Made by a program: the position numbers and the translations under genes. From positions 1 through 29,455 of the IMG/VR virus record IMGVR_UViG_3300007555_000027: a stretch of 29,455 bases of DNA, one strand, 5' to 3'. Numbering within the stretch: position 1 is the first letter of the stretch; every line of letters starts with the position of its first letter. Positions 29,227-29,455 of the stretch are shown here, one piece after another. The notes beneath the pieces are model-generated. The model had not been told where the DNA came from and did no database searches. It saw nothing but the letters and a program-made list of their open reading frames with translations. Source of the stretch: a virus.

Positions 29227-29455
29227 GCTTTTCCAACACATACGAAACATACATTTTGAACTGGGCGTTTAATGCGTCGTCAGTCACACGCCCCACATCT
29301 TGGTATATTGGGCTGTTTACGTCTGACCCAACTGAGGCACAGGGCGGTACTGAGCTATCTGGCAGTGCATATGCCCGTCAGTCTGCCACATTCACTGTGA
29401 GCGGCAATGCGGCGACAACCAGCAACGTAATTGAGTATCCATCGGCCACAGGCTC
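29223..29455 (+). CDS. Tail-fibre protein, N-terminal part (3' truncated)
   Basis: The frame opens at 29223 (ATGA overlap with the adaptor gene) and stays open to the window edge, giving 77 residues. The start NTYETYILNWAFNASSVTRP followed by WYIGLFTSDPTEAQGGTELS and GSAYARQSATF is the common opening of phage tail-fibre/Gp80-like proteins that attach fibres to the tail. If it is one gene with the Gly-rich fragment at 1-339, the missing middle must be of length 1 modulo 3. It may equally be a short separate gene. Confidence 0.8.
   Translation, partial: MSFSNTYETYILNWAFNASSVTRPTSWYIGLFTSDPTEAQGGTELSGSAYARQSATFTVSGNAATTSNVIEYPSATG

Noticed and set aside
1-29455. CRISPR array, insertion sequence, tRNA or integrase
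   Set aside because: No regularly spaced direct repeats, transposase motifs, cloverleaf structures or recombinase signatures were seen on either strand.

Overview
The window reads as most of the genome of a small, uncultured, tailed phage with a short, P22-like (podovirus-type) virion. The structural block holds a P22-type portal, a scaffold, a DUF5309-type coat protein, a head-tail adaptor, a gp10-like tail stabilisation protein and a run of glycine/alanine-rich ejection-type proteins. Marine origin and an alphaproteobacterial host (Rhodobacterales or SAR116-like) are inferences. They rest on the GTA-type 3-TM holin, a GcrA-like helix-turn-helix protein and the overall protein style. No integrase, CI-like repressor, DNA polymerase, RNA polymerase or tRNA was seen, so a lytic, host-polymerase-dependent lifestyle is likely but not proven.

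Layout. (1) 1-6537, rightward: end of a glycine-rich tail adhesin, tail stabilisation protein, small tail protein, GNAT-like protein and three ejection-type proteins. (2) 6534-6944: a hidden 57-codon leftward gene, then a divergent regulatory gap with a candidate small RNA, an intrinsic terminator and GTTAAC sites. (3) 6945-9581, rightward: small early genes, including three putative DNA-binding proteins and a DUF6378-like protein. (4) 13068-9567, leftward: an envelope/lysis operon (candidate spanin pair, two secreted proteins, a TM/coiled-coil protein, holin, L-Ala-D-Glu-type endolysin) ending in a PD-(D/E)XK nuclease gene. (5) 13175-17802, rightward: ribbon-helix-helix regulator, RuvC-like resolvase, RecE-like exonuclease, SSB-like protein, Toprim/RepA-type primase-helicase and a degenerate nuclease-like protein. 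(6) 17803-19049: an array of ACTGTGGAA repeats, a protein ending in an SSB-type acidic tip, and TerS. (7) 19050-19352: a non-coding gap, then TerL and a strong terminator at 20859-20892. (8) 20943-29455, rightward: four virion genes ahead of and including the portal, then scaffold, coat, adaptor and the start of a tail-fibre gene.

The rightward structural operon leaves the right edge inside a tail-fibre gene, and the left edge begins inside a glycine-rich tail gene. The simplest reading is a circular or circularly permuted genome opened in its repetitive tail-adhesin region, with only a short piece missing. The replication genes form a recombination-style set (resolvase, 5'-3' exonuclease, SSB, primase-helicase) without a polymerase. 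The least explained parts are the leftward envelope operon with its 146-nt gene overlap, the ACTGTGGAA repeat array, and the regulatory gap at 6708-6944.
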